Shown here: piece after piece, positions 9,337 to 17,806 of the stretch
How positions within the stretch are numbered: the stretch's first letter is position 1
How the letters are laid out: the number at the start of each line of letters is the position of its first letter
Assembly (NCBI GenBank): GCA_047975265.1
Contig: JBKEDE010000011.1
Location: 124,001-188,000 of the forward strand
Length of the DNA: 64,000 nucleotides
Direction: 5' to 3'
DNA from: UJ101 sp047975265
GTDB taxonomy: Bacteria > Bacteroidota > Bacteroidia > Flavobacteriales > UJ101
Made by a program: the position numbers and the translations under genes
The notes under the pieces: model-generated
Told to the model about the DNA's origin: nothing
The model's input: only the letters and a program-made list of their open reading frames with translations
Database searches by the model: none

Positions 9337-10086
9337 TTATTTTGGAATTGTTGCTCCCCCATCAATAGTATAATGACTTCCTGTAATCCATGATGATGCA
9401 TCCGATTGTAAAAAAGCTATTAAATACGCTACATCATCCGGTTGTCCAAAACCTAAAGGATAGGTTTTTTCTATTTCATCGTATTTGGCTTTAATCATCT
9501 CTTCGTCATTATCTAGTAAAGGAGTTCTAACCAATCCCGGTAAAATTGAATTTACCCGAATCTTTCTCTTGGAAAATTCTAAAGCTAGAACTTTAACCAT
9601 AGAATTAATGGCTCCTTTGGTTGATGCATAGACCAATGTAGCAGGTGTTCCGGATATTGCAGCAATTGATGATAGAAACGTTATACTTCCTCCTTTATTG
9701 ATTTTTTTATCCTTATATATTTTTTTTATTATATAAATATTTGATTTATAATTTATTGAAAATAGTTCGTTTATATGATCTTCTTTTATAAAACTAACAG
9801 GCTTATAATCTACAATCCCTGCATTTAATACTATACCGTCCAATTTTAGCTGTAATGTATCTAATGCAGAATTAATTTCTTCTTCTTTTAACAAATTAAA
9901 TGTTAAAACAGTATGAGTATTTTCTTTTAATAAGGATTTTGTTTCTATTAGTCTTTCTTTATTTCTTCCACATAAAATCAAGTCAGCTCCTAATTCTGCT
10001 AAAAGAACAGCTGTAGCTCTCCCTATTCCTGAAGAAGCTCCTGTAATTAATATTTTTTTATTATTAAGGTAAAATTTCTCTTTCAT
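9337..10086 (-). CDS. Short-chain dehydrogenase, FabG-like ketoreductase
   Basis: A 249-residue classical SDR. Cofactor motif TGASSGIG lies at residues 15-22, NAG at 88-90, the catalytic Ser in LSSIAA (139-140), and Tyr153/Lys157 in YASTKG; the C-terminus ends with the usual ITGSHYTIDGG. The residues fit NADP(H)-dependent reduction of a 3-ketoacyl-ACP to 3-hydroxyacyl-ACP. It sits between the two KAS III genes, 6 bases upstream of one and 14 downstream of the other. No dehydratase or enoyl reductase is nearby, so hydroxyl groups would stay in the product. An alternative role as a sugar oxidoreductase is possible but fits the context less well. Confidence 0.85.
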   Translation of the reverse strand: MKEKFYLNNKKILITGASSGIGRATAVLLAELGADLILCGRNKERLIETKSLLKENTHTVLTFNLLKEEEINSALDTLQLKLDGIVLNAGIVDYKPVSFIKEDHINELFSINYKSNIYIIKKIYKDKKINKGGSITFLSSIAAISGTPATLVYASTKGAINSMVKVLALEFSKRKIRVNSILPGLVRTPLLDNDEEMIKAKYDEIEKTYPLGFGQPDDVAYLIAFLQSDASSWITGSHYTIDGGATIPK

Positions 10087-10100
10087 TCATTTGTTTTATT

Positions 10101-11144
10101 TTAAATTTCTATTGTATCCAAATATGTTTTTTCGTCCAGTAAAAAATCGCATGTACCCCATGATAAACCAACACCAAAACCACATGCTATAATTTTTTTA
10201 TGCTTTTGGTTATTCAACTTTGATGTTATCGTTAACGGGATTGTCGCACTACTAACATTTCCATAATCATACAAAGAATACGGTACTTTTTCTTTTTCTA
10301 GTTTTAGTTTTTTACGAATTTTTTCATTCATAAATAAGTTTGCTTGATGGAATATATAAAAATCTGTTAAAGAATCATTTGTGTTGGTTTTTTCATAAAA
10401 GATTTTAATTGCCTTGGGAACTTTTGTAATACCAAATGAAAAAACATCCATTCCATTTAAGTAGACATCTCTTCTTCTTCTCGTATTATTTCCATCTTTA
10501 ATTTCTATATCTGAATTGGGAGTATAAACGTTTCTATAGCCTCCATCTTTAACCTTTATTGCTCCTTCTCCACTACCGTCGGAATACATATCAAAATTCA
10601 TAATCCTTTCTTGAGTTTTTTCCAATAAGGTCGCAGAACCTGCATCACCAAACAATGGATAAGCACTTAAATCTTTAATATTGGTAAGTTTTGATGTTGT
10701 GTCTCCTACCAATAATAATCCTTTTGTATTCTGTTCTTGAGATTTTTCTAACAAAGAAGATAAAACAGATAATCCATACACATACCCTGAACAACCTAAA
10801 CTAATATCTAAACAAAATGAATCTTGTGATAATTTTAATTTTTTTTGTAAAATAGTAGCTGTTGCAGGTAAAACATAATCGGGTGTTTGGGTTACAAATA
10901 CTAAATATTTTATGTCGGAAAGGTCAATGTTTTTCTTTAAAACAAGTTCCTCTGCAGCTGCCAAACAAAGATCGGATGTTGTAAATTTTAAATTAGCCCT
11001 ACGATATCTAATCCCTGTATTTTCAACAATCTTTTTCCCTTGTTCTTTAGGAATATATGGGTCAGCTAAGTTATCCAATATTATTTTAGGAACACCGGAA
11101 ACTATGCCTGAAATTTGAACATCCCGAACTGTGAAAAAAGCCAT
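10101..11144 (-). CDS. Beta-ketoacyl-ACP synthase III-like protein (second copy)
   Basis: A 347-residue KAS III family enzyme with the complete triad: Cys118 in LGCSGYVYGL, His266 in FHQANLFM and Asn296 in YGNVSSAT. It begins right after the acyl carrier protein gene (1-base gap), which suggests that this ACP is its partner. Compared with the first copy it has a different N-terminus (MAFFTVRDVQISGIVSG) and an extra charged loop near residues 214-226 with TRRRRD, possibly an ACP-docking surface (inference). Two KAS III enzymes with one ketoreductase would allow two condensations, for example acetyl to a six-carbon chain. Confidence 0.88.
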   Translation of the reverse strand: MAFFTVRDVQISGIVSGVPKIILDNLADPYIPKEQGKKIVENTGIRYRRANLKFTTSDLCLAAAEELVLKKNIDLSDIKYLVFVTQTPDYVLPATATILQKKLKLSQDSFCLDISLGCSGYVYGLSVLSSLLEKSQEQNTKGLLLVGDTTSKLTNIKDLSAYPLFGDAGSATLLEKTQERIMNFDMYSDGSGEGAIKVKDGGYRNVYTPNSDIEIKDGNNTRRRRDVYLNGMDVFSFGITKVPKAIKIFYEKTNTNDSLTDFYIFHQANLFMNEKIRKKLKLEKEKVPYSLYDYGNVSSATIPLTITSKLNNQKHKKIIACGFGVGLSWGTCDFLLDEKTYLDTIEI

Positions 11145-11145
11145 T

Positions 11146-11373
11146 TTATCTACTTTTTATAATCTCAAATAATTCTTTTACCGTATTACTTCCTGTGATA
11201 TCGTTCCCTGATATTTTAACATCATATTCTTCATCAACCATTGCAATAACGGATAAAGCAATCATTGAATCCCACTCTTCCAATTCTTTATATACTGTTT
11301 CTTCCGTTATTAATGCCGGATCTGTTTCCTCAAATTGTTCTGCTAAATTTTTAATAAATTTTTTTATTTCCAT
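11146..11373 (-). CDS. Dedicated acyl carrier protein
   Basis: A 75-residue acidic protein with the ACP four-helix pattern. The phosphopantetheine site is EEWDSMIALSV with Ser36; the usual DSL is DSM here. The helix after it, VIAMVDEEYDVKISGNDI, matches the recognition helix of ACPs. It is clearly distinct from a housekeeping AcpP, which normally sits beside fabF. The position between a PglD-like acyltransferase and a KAS III suggests that it carries the growing acyl chain and presents it to the acyltransferase. It needs a phosphopantetheinyl transferase encoded elsewhere. Confidence 0.9.
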   Translation of the reverse strand: MEIKKFIKNLAEQFEETDPALITEETVYKELEEWDSMIALSVIAMVDEEYDVKISGNDITGSNTVKELFEIIKSR

Positions 11374-11386
11374 TATTTCTGTTTTT

Positions 11387-12028
11387 TTATATATTCATCT
11401 TTTTTGCCGGTACTCCAAAGTATTTTCGATTGTCTTGAATTGATTTTGTCAAAAACGTAAATCCTAATACTTTATTGTTACTTCCAATTTTTACATTTTG
11501 AACCACTCCGGAATTCATTCCAAAAAAATTATGTTCTTCCATTGTAACACAACCGGCAATTTGTGTTTTGGGCATAAATGAGTTATAATTTTTAATTTTT
11601 ACATCATGCCCTAATAAAACATAACTATTAATTAAATTAAAACCACCTATCTCAACATTACATGAAATATACGAAAAAGCTTCTATTATATTTCCTTTTC
11701 CCAACTCTATTGTTGGGGAAACATACGCTTTTGGATGTATCAAATTAGGAAAACATAAATTATTCTTTTTTCTTAACTCCATAAAAATTCTTTCAACTAT
11801 CTTTCTATTTTCTATCGAAAAGACAAGGTCAAGATTTTCTTTTATGTCCATAAGTTCTTTCATGGATCCTAAACATATTAAATCCTCATATATTTCAGTT
11901 CCTTTTTTTATGTTATCATCATAAAAACCTGCGATTTTCCATTGCAAAAATACTTTATTAATTTCATCAATAAGTTCTTTTATATCTTTTGAAAAACCAC
12001 TGGCTCCTATTATTGCTATTTTTTTCAT
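11387..12028 (-). CDS. PglD/NeuD-type sugar N-acyltransferase
   Basis: A 213-residue left-handed beta-helix acyltransferase. The N-terminal domain begins KIAIIGASGFSKDI (residues 3-16), the nucleotide-sugar binding Rossmann-like part of PglD. From about residue 100 hexapeptide repeats follow, with LLGHDV containing the likely catalytic His141, and the end is YFGVPAKKM. PglD acetylates UDP-4-amino sugars with acetyl-CoA. Here the next gene downstream encodes an ACP, so I infer that the donor is an acyl-ACP carrying a hydroxyacyl chain. It follows the PglC-like gene with no gap, the same gene partners as in bacillosamine-type loci. Confidence 0.86.
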   Translation of the reverse strand: MKKIAIIGASGFSKDIKELIDEINKVFLQWKIAGFYDDNIKKGTEIYEDLICLGSMKELMDIKENLDLVFSIENRKIVERIFMELRKKNNLCFPNLIHPKAYVSPTIELGKGNIIEAFSYISCNVEIGGFNLINSYVLLGHDVKIKNYNSFMPKTQIAGCVTMEEHNFFGMNSGVVQNVKIGSNNKVLGFTFLTKSIQDNRKYFGVPAKKMNI

Positions 12029-12640
12029 TTAAGTTTCTATATTTCCTTTAAATGTCTCCATAGTTGGAGAGCTATTTGAGTTAATTCCCTCTGTTTTAAA
12101 AACTTTCTTAATCGTCATTAACAAAATTTTAACATCCAAAATAAAGGAAATATGCTCAACATACCAAACATCTAACTCAAATTTTTTTTTCCACGATAAT
12201 GTATTTCGCCCATTTACTTGAGCCCACCCCGTAATTCCGGGTCTGATTTCATGTCTTCGTCTCTGCTCTACATTATACAATGGTAAATATTGTATCAATA
12301 AAGGTCTTGGACCTATTAAACTCATATCACCCTTTAAAACATTGATTAATTGCGGAATCTCGTCTAAAGATGCTTTTCTAACTATACGTCCTATTTTTGA
12401 TAATCTATCTGCATCCGGTAATAAATTTCCTTTTTCATCTTTCTTATCACTCATGGTTTTAAATTTTACGATAGAAAAGATTTTTTCATTTAACCCGGGT
12501 CTTTTTTGGAAAAAAAAGGGCTTACCTTGGTTGGAGAAATATAAAAATAATGTAACCATAACAAAAATAGGACTCAAAATAATTAAACCCATTAATGCTA
12601 CTATAAAATCAATCCATCTTTTTATATAATTTTTATACAT
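12029..12640 (-). CDS. Initiating sugar-phosphate transferase, PglC family
   Basis: A 203-residue monotopic transferase that loads a sugar phosphate onto undecaprenyl phosphate. Residues 11-33 are the hydrophobic segment; KRPGLNEKIFSIVKFKTMSD (46-65) is the basic signature; SLDEIPQLIN holds the catalytic D93/E94; GDMSLIGPRP and HEIRPGITGWAQVNGRN complete the family. This is closer to canonical PglC than the copy at 1397-1981. It directly precedes the PglD-like gene, so its donor is probably the UDP-4-acylamino sugar made by the adjacent genes. Its start overlaps the end of the WbuB-like gene by 8 bases. Confidence 0.92.
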   Translation of the reverse strand: MYKNYIKRWIDFIVALMGLIILSPIFVMVTLFLYFSNQGKPFFFQKRPGLNEKIFSIVKFKTMSDKKDEKGNLLPDADRLSKIGRIVRKASLDEIPQLINVLKGDMSLIGPRPLLIQYLPLYNVEQRRRHEIRPGITGWAQVNGRNTLSWKKKFELDVWYVEHISFILDVKILLMTIKKVFKTEGINSNSSPTMETFKGNIET

Positions 12641-13883
12641 GATTAACTACTTTTTCTTCAATATCTTTAACAAATTGTTTTGCTAAAAGCGTTCTATCAA
12701 AATATTTTTTTGCATACTGATAACCATTTTCTCCTTTTTGATTGAGCTCTTCATTAGAAAAAGCCAAACATTTTTGTATTTTATTTACTATATCCTCTGT
12801 ATTTTCAGGTTCTGCATATATTCCACATTCTGCTTTCTCAATTAATTCTCTTGAAACACCATCTATTAATAATAAAATAGGCTTTTTACATGACATATAA
12901 TCAAAAGATTTATTTGAATAGATCGTTTTAAATGTATCCACTTTTTTCAGTACAGAAGTTCCCATATCTGATGCCAAAATGTATTTGAATATTTCTGATT
13001 TAATAACGGGATCTCTAAAAATAACGTTTGTTAAATTCCTTTTTTTAACCTCTGTTACTAATTCTTTCTTCTTCATTCCATCACCAATTAGTTGAAAAAC
13101 AACATTTGTATCTGTCAATTTTTCAGCTACATCAATCAATTGAATAAGATGATTAGCTACACCATGAGCTCCTACATAGGTAATTACAAATTTACCATTT
13201 AATCCTATTTTTTTTCTAAATTCTTTATAATCAAAATCTTGCATTACTTTTTCTGCTAAAGAAAAATCGGCTGCATTTGGAATCATAATTACTTTTTCTG
13301 CAGGAACTTTTTTATTTTCTATTACTATTTTCTGAAAGGCAGGCGTTAATGTATTGATTAGTTTTGCTTTTTTGTAAATAAAAGATTCAAACCAATAGGC
13401 TAATTTTATAATCCATTTATTGGTTACAACACCTGTATCTACAGCAGATTCCGGCCATAAATCCCGTATTTCAAAAACGAAAGGCTTCTTTTTAAAAACA
13501 GATAACAAATAAGCTGTAATTCCTACAAACAAAGGCGGAGAAGTAACCATGATTACATCATAATCATTTTTTATTTTAAACATTCCTGCCCAACTACTTG
13601 AAAAAACAAATGAAAAATAACTCCATAATCTTCCTAAAAAACTAACGTTGTAAGATTCTGAAACATAACATCTCATAACATGAATTCCTCCTTCTTGAAT
13701 TTTACTAACGAATTTTTTACCTCTGTATTCTTCTCTCATTTTGGAGTCCATTCCGGTTAGCATACCCGAAAGCACAACTACCTCATGTCCTTGTTCTTTC
13801 CACACTTTAGCCATTTCATTAAAACGGGAGCCTCCATGAGTATCATCCTCTAAATAATATTGGTGTATAAGTAGTATTTTCAC
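12633..13883 (-). CDS. GT4 glycosyltransferase, WbuB-like
   Basis: A 416-residue GT-B enzyme. It starts MKILLIHQYYLEDDTHGGSR, the N-terminal pattern of WbuB-type transferases, with VMVTSPPLFVGITAYLLS and FEIRDLWPESAVD in the N-terminal domain and IPNAADFSL/VGAHGVANHL at the domain boundary. WbuB transfers L-FucNAc in enterobacterial O-antigens. Here the FucNAc synthesis genes fnlA and fnlB are absent from the window, so that substrate is only a possibility. As the gene next to the PglC-like initiator it may add the second sugar of the repeat. Its start overlaps the stop of the heparinase-family gene by 4 bases. Confidence 0.85.
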   Translation of the reverse strand: MKILLIHQYYLEDDTHGGSRFNEMAKVWKEQGHEVVVLSGMLTGMDSKMREEYRGKKFVSKIQEGGIHVMRCYVSESYNVSFLGRLWSYFSFVFSSSWAGMFKIKNDYDVIMVTSPPLFVGITAYLLSVFKKKPFVFEIRDLWPESAVDTGVVTNKWIIKLAYWFESFIYKKAKLINTLTPAFQKIVIENKKVPAEKVIMIPNAADFSLAEKVMQDFDYKEFRKKIGLNGKFVITYVGAHGVANHLIQLIDVAEKLTDTNVVFQLIGDGMKKKELVTEVKKRNLTNVIFRDPVIKSEIFKYILASDMGTSVLKKVDTFKTIYSNKSFDYMSCKKPILLLIDGVSRELIEKAECGIYAEPENTEDIVNKIQKCLAFSNEELNQKGENGYQYAKKYFDRTLLAKQFVKDIEEKVVNHV

Positions 13884-15757
13884 ATTTTTATGTTTGTCAA
13901 TAAACTTCTTTTATTTGTTTCTAAATGCAAATTTAGACTTTCTTCTTTAACTCCGTATATATTTGAAACATATCTTTTTGATTTTAACAACTTTAAATCT
14001 TTTACGGATAATTCTATATCATCTTGATATTTAGGATTAAGATGCCAATTCATTTTTAAATTTTCATTAAAATCACCTGTTATTATATCTTGTACAATCC
14101 ATTCTAATTTATTTTTCTTTTTTAAAATCATCCTTTTATGTCTTACATCAGATGAAATTTCCATAAAGCCTTTAAATTGTACTTCGATTTCAAAATCTTT
14201 ATCAGTTTCTTTAATTTTTCCTTCAGCTTCTTTTATCCAATTATTCCAAATAAAGCGTAATCCTTTCTGCATTTGATCATAATTTCCAATCATGATTGTA
14301 TTATGACCTTTTGTCCCGTTAAAATATAAAATATCTTCTTCTGTAGTATTGTATTTATACGAACCTGTATCCCATAAAACGTTCTTTCCTTCAACCCATA
14401 TATCCAAATGAAGATTATCCGCTTGTGATGGCCTGTCTTTATATTTTCCACAGTGAACAAACGTAATTACATTCTCTTCTCTAATGACATAATATCCTCC
14501 CAAATTATATTCATAACTTTTGCTTTTTGGAATTTCTTTTAACTCTGCCTTTTTGGTTATTTGAAACCAGTTAAAATCTTCTCGTTCATCTTCGTTAGTA
14601 TTTCCTATAAAAGGCTTTTCTAAAGTGGATGCCAACGCAAATAACTGTGGTTTATAATTTCTATATTCTGTATTTGATAAAGGAAAAAACAAAGCCCCGT
14701 CATTTGCCCCATAATTAGGTAAAAAACCTGTAATATTATCTTGACAAGAGTTTAGAAAAAGAAGTGATTTGTATGCCTTATCATACACTGTTTCAGAAAA
14801 TCTTTCATTATTATTCTTTGCTAAATTAATTCCCCAAGTTAATAATTGAACCACAACTCGATGATAATTCATTGAAAATTGTAAAAAAGTTCCATCTTCG
14901 TAAATCTGGTATTTTATTTCTTGTTCAAACCATTCTCTTCCTCGCTTCTTCCATTTTTCTGCATTGGGCATTGTAGGAAATAATAACGGTACGCAGTATA
15001 AAGCTAATGTTTCTGTTATGGCATGGTTATTTCTTACAGCTATTCTTGAAAAATTTATATTTTGATAAACATGATGTATTTGCCAATAAATACTATTCAT
15101 TATTTTTTGAAAAATAACTTCTGTTAAATACTTTGAATTTTTATAATAATATAAAGCAAAAATCCAATTAAAAACCCTTAATGAAATTTCTTGACTGCAA
15201 TTATAATTAGGTCCTTGATTTATAGGATTTTTTTCAATAAAATCAAGAATCTCTGAAAAAACCTCTTCTGAACAATCTTCGTTAAAATGATAATCATACC
15301 GAATAAGCGTATAAAGAAACGTAAAACGTGCTTTTTCCCACACATACTTAATATCTCCTGCTTCTTTACTTAAATTTTCTAAACTTAAACAATGTTGGTT
15401 AATACTATACTGGTATTTTGTTTCAGGATTTGTAATCCAATCATAATTTTCTCCCAAATCAAAATCCAATGCACTAAAAAAAGTATAGACTCCATTTTTA
15501 ATTTTCTCATAATCTTTCTTTAATTTTTCTGATGGGTTCTTAGAAAATATCAAGTCTTCTTTTGAATTAAAGAAAAAAATAGTTTTTGATTGTTTCCAAT
15601 CATCTAATTTCAAAAATTTTTGAAAGGGTGGATTTGTAGGGAATTTACGTTGTAAAATTCCTGTCTTCCTCTCTAATTCATATCGAAACCGGAATAACAC
15701 ATAATTCCATCCCATATTAGAAACCAGATGACTAATGGATTTAATTTTATGAATCAC
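13880..15757 (-). CDS. Heparinase II/III-family protein, apparently cytoplasmic
   Basis: A 625-residue protein with the alpha-toroid N-terminal half (about residues 80-380, including NHAITETLALY near the substrate groove and LPNYGANDGALFFPL) and the beta-sandwich C-terminal half starting near YNLGGYYVIREEN, with QADNLHLDIWVEGKNVLWDTG. These match heparinase II/III and alginate-lyase-like families (PF16889/PF07940 by memory). The N-terminus, MIHKIKSISHLVSNMGWNY, has no signal peptide. The gene lies between wecB and a WbuB-like transferase with 4-base overlaps on both sides, a trio often seen in O-antigen loci. Its role there is not established; uronic acid lyase or glycan editing are guesses. 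Confidence 0.82.
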   Translation of the reverse strand: MIHKIKSISHLVSNMGWNYVLFRFRYELERKTGILQRKFPTNPPFQKFLKLDDWKQSKTIFFFNSKEDLIFSKNPSEKLKKDYEKIKNGVYTFFSALDFDLGENYDWITNPETKYQYSINQHCLSLENLSKEAGDIKYVWEKARFTFLYTLIRYDYHFNEDCSEEVFSEILDFIEKNPINQGPNYNCSQEISLRVFNWIFALYYYKNSKYLTEVIFQKIMNSIYWQIHHVYQNINFSRIAVRNNHAITETLALYCVPLLFPTMPNAEKWKKRGREWFEQEIKYQIYEDGTFLQFSMNYHRVVVQLLTWGINLAKNNNERFSETVYDKAYKSLLFLNSCQDNITGFLPNYGANDGALFFPLSNTEYRNYKPQLFALASTLEKPFIGNTNEDEREDFNWFQITKKAELKEIPKSKSYEYNLGGYYVIREENVITFVHCGKYKDRPSQADNLHLDIWVEGKNVLWDTGSYKYNTTEEDILYFNGTKGHNTIMIGNYDQMQKGLRFIWNNWIKEAEGKIKETDKDFEIEVQFKGFMEISSDVRHKRMILKKKNKLEWIVQDIITGDFNENLKMNWHLNPKYQDDIELSVKDLKLLKSKRYVSNIYGVKEESLNLHLETNKRSLLTNIKM

Positions 15758-16845
15758 TTTAATAGTTCTATTATTTTAGATACAATTCGTTCAGCTGTTT
15801 TGCCATCCCAAAGATTCGGTATTTTACCTTTTTTCCATTCACCATTAAATAAAATGTTTAAATAAGGTTCTAATTTCTTCGGGTCAGTTCCAACCAATTC
15901 ATTTGTTCCAACCGTAATGGTTTCAGGTCTTTCCGTATTGTTTCTCAATGTCATACAAGGGACTTTCATAACCGTAGCTTCTTCTGTTATTCCTCCTGAA
16001 TCGGTAATTACGGCTTTAGCATTCTTCACTAAATAATTAAATTGTAAATAACCCAAAGGTTCTATCATAAATAAATTATGGGCTTTTATTCCTATTTGTT
16101 CCAATATTTTAGCTGTGCGTGGATGTACCGGAAAAATAACCGGGATTTCTTCAACATTATAAACTATTTCATCAATCAATTCTTTTAATTTAACCTCTTC
16201 ATCTACATTAGCCGGTCGATGAAGCGTCATAACAATATATTTTTTTTCTTGTAGATTTAATTTACTCCATATAGTAGGTGCTTCAAATCGGTCTATATTT
16301 TTTAACAATGTATCAATCATGGTGTTCCCAACATAAAAAATCTGAGTTTCTTTAAATCCTGAGTTTTTTAAATTTTCATTGGCTGTTTCCGAAGTTGTAA
16401 AAAAATAATCTGTGATAGAATCCGTTACCATACGGTTAATTTCCTCAGGCATGGTTACATCCCACGAACGGATTCCTCCTTCTACATGAGCTACTTTTAT
16501 ATTTAATTTTTTAGCTGTAATAGCACAAGCCATTGTAGAGTTTACATCTCCAACCACAATGCATAAATCGCATGGTTTTTTTAATAAAACTTCCTCATAC
16601 CGTTCCATAATTCGAGCCGTTTGCTGCCCCTGCGTTCCGGAACCTACTTCTAAATTAATATCCGGATAGGGAATCCTCAATTGTTCGAAAAAACTACCGC
16701 TCATTTTTTGGTCATAATGTTGTCCAGTGTGAATCAGTCGATAAGCCATTTTTATTCCTTTCGACTTCCTTTTTTCTATTTCAGCTATAATTGGAGCTAT
16801 TTTTACAAAATTGGGTCTGGCTCCAGCTATGATATCTATTAGCAT
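15754..16845 (-). CDS. wecB: UDP-GlcNAc 2-epimerase (non-hydrolysing)
   Basis: Interconverts UDP-GlcNAc and UDP-ManNAc in the cytoplasm. The 363 residues show the family landmarks in order: GARPNFVKIAPI near the start, HTGQHYDQKMS, VVGDVNSTMACAI, HVEGGIRSWDVTMPEEINR, TLHRPANVD, PVHPRT and the UDP-binding DSGGITEEA. The related FnlC acts on the UDP-FucNAc pathway, but fnlA/fnlB are not visible, so ManNAc supply is the simpler reading. A UDP-ManNAc dehydrogenase could follow; the dehydrogenase at 41348 looks more like TviB. Its stop overlaps the start of the heparinase-family gene by 4 bases. Confidence 0.9.
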   Translation of the reverse strand: MLIDIIAGARPNFVKIAPIIAEIEKRKSKGIKMAYRLIHTGQHYDQKMSGSFFEQLRIPYPDINLEVGSGTQGQQTARIMERYEEVLLKKPCDLCIVVGDVNSTMACAITAKKLNIKVAHVEGGIRSWDVTMPEEINRMVTDSITDYFFTTSETANENLKNSGFKETQIFYVGNTMIDTLLKNIDRFEAPTIWSKLNLQEKKYIVMTLHRPANVDEEVKLKELIDEIVYNVEEIPVIFPVHPRTAKILEQIGIKAHNLFMIEPLGYLQFNYLVKNAKAVITDSGGITEEATVMKVPCMTLRNNTERPETITVGTNELVGTDPKKLEPYLNILFNGEWKKGKIPNLWDGKTAERIVSKIIELLK

Positions 16846-16852
16846 AAGGGGG

Positions 16853-17806
16853 TTAGATTGTTTTATATAATTTTATTAGTTCTTGTAAGCTGTTTTCTAC
16901 TTGAAATTTTTGTTTTTCTTTTTTTTCATACGATAAAATCATTTTTTTTAGTTTAACTTGATCGCCGTATCCAAATAATTTTACCCTTTCAGGTCTGCTT
17001 ACAACATTTGTACAAAATACTTCTTTACCAAAATATAAAGCTTCTTTAATAGAAATGGCATCTCCATCTGTTGATGTTGCCCGAATCATCACATCTGATT
17101 TTTTGATTACATTAACAAAGTTATGATTAAATGATACTATTTTTATATTTTCAGGAATTTCTATTTTATTAGCTTCTAAGTATTTTAAATATTCTTCGGA
17201 TGGAGTTGATATAATTAATTTATATTTTGCAGGTAATGTTTTAAAAATTTTAATTAAATAGGTTATTCCATAAATTTCATTTCCCAATCTATCAAAACTT
17301 ACTTTTGAAGCATTTGTACAGAAGATAAAATCATCGAATCCATAATCATCCATAATTTCTTCTATTTTATCATCTTTCATGTCACTTAAAGGTGGGATGA
17401 ATGAGCTTATTTTTATTGATTTTTTATTAATTTTTAATGCTTTAACCAAACTTTTATCATTTAATACAAGAGGCATTGTTGATAAAAACATAGCGATGTA
17501 GTCTGCCAAATTTTGAGTTGTATTAAATCGTCCTAAATCTCCATGAATTGTATTCAATACTTTTTTAAATAATATTTTTGAAATAGAAACAACAAATAAT
17601 CTAAAAAAAGGATTTGAGCCATTTAAATGAACGACATTACTATTAAAAATTTCTTTAATTAGTGTTTTTGTATTTACTCTTTTGTAATCTATAAATTTAA
17701 AATTTATATCATTTCTTATCTCTAAATGATTATAAAGCCTTTCAACAAAAACCGTTACACCTCCCAAAGGAGGTGGTTTCGTGCCTATTAACAGTAACTT
17801 TTTCAT
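16853..17806 (-). CDS. GT4-like glycosyltransferase, short
   Basis: A 317-residue GT-B-like protein, shorter than the usual 360-400. The start MKKLLLIGTKPPPLGGVTVF fits the glycine-rich acceptor loop of GT4 enzymes. The C-terminal domain contains STDGDAISIKEALYFG, corresponding to the E-x7-E nucleotide-sugar site with Asp in place of the first Glu. The expected central motif after the linker is weakly conserved. It lies between wecB and a hexapeptide acetyltransferase; its start overlaps that gene's stop by one base (TAATG). Substrate unknown. Confidence 0.75.
   Translation of the reverse strand: MKKLLLIGTKPPPLGGVTVFVERLYNHLEIRNDINFKFIDYKRVNTKTLIKEIFNSNVVHLNGSNPFFRLFVVSISKILFKKVLNTIHGDLGRFNTTQNLADYIAMFLSTMPLVLNDKSLVKALKINKKSIKISSFIPPLSDMKDDKIEEIMDDYGFDDFIFCTNASKVSFDRLGNEIYGITYLIKIFKTLPAKYKLIISTPSEEYLKYLEANKIEIPENIKIVSFNHNFVNVIKKSDVMIRATSTDGDAISIKEALYFGKEVFCTNVVSRPERVKLFGYGDQVKLKKMILSYEKKEKQKFQVENSLQELIKLYKTI

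Noticed and set aside
12633..16845. Complete UDP-L-FucNAc pathway suggested by the WbuB-like and WecB-like genes
   Set aside because: fnlA and fnlB equivalents are missing from the window, so FucNAc synthesis is not supported here.
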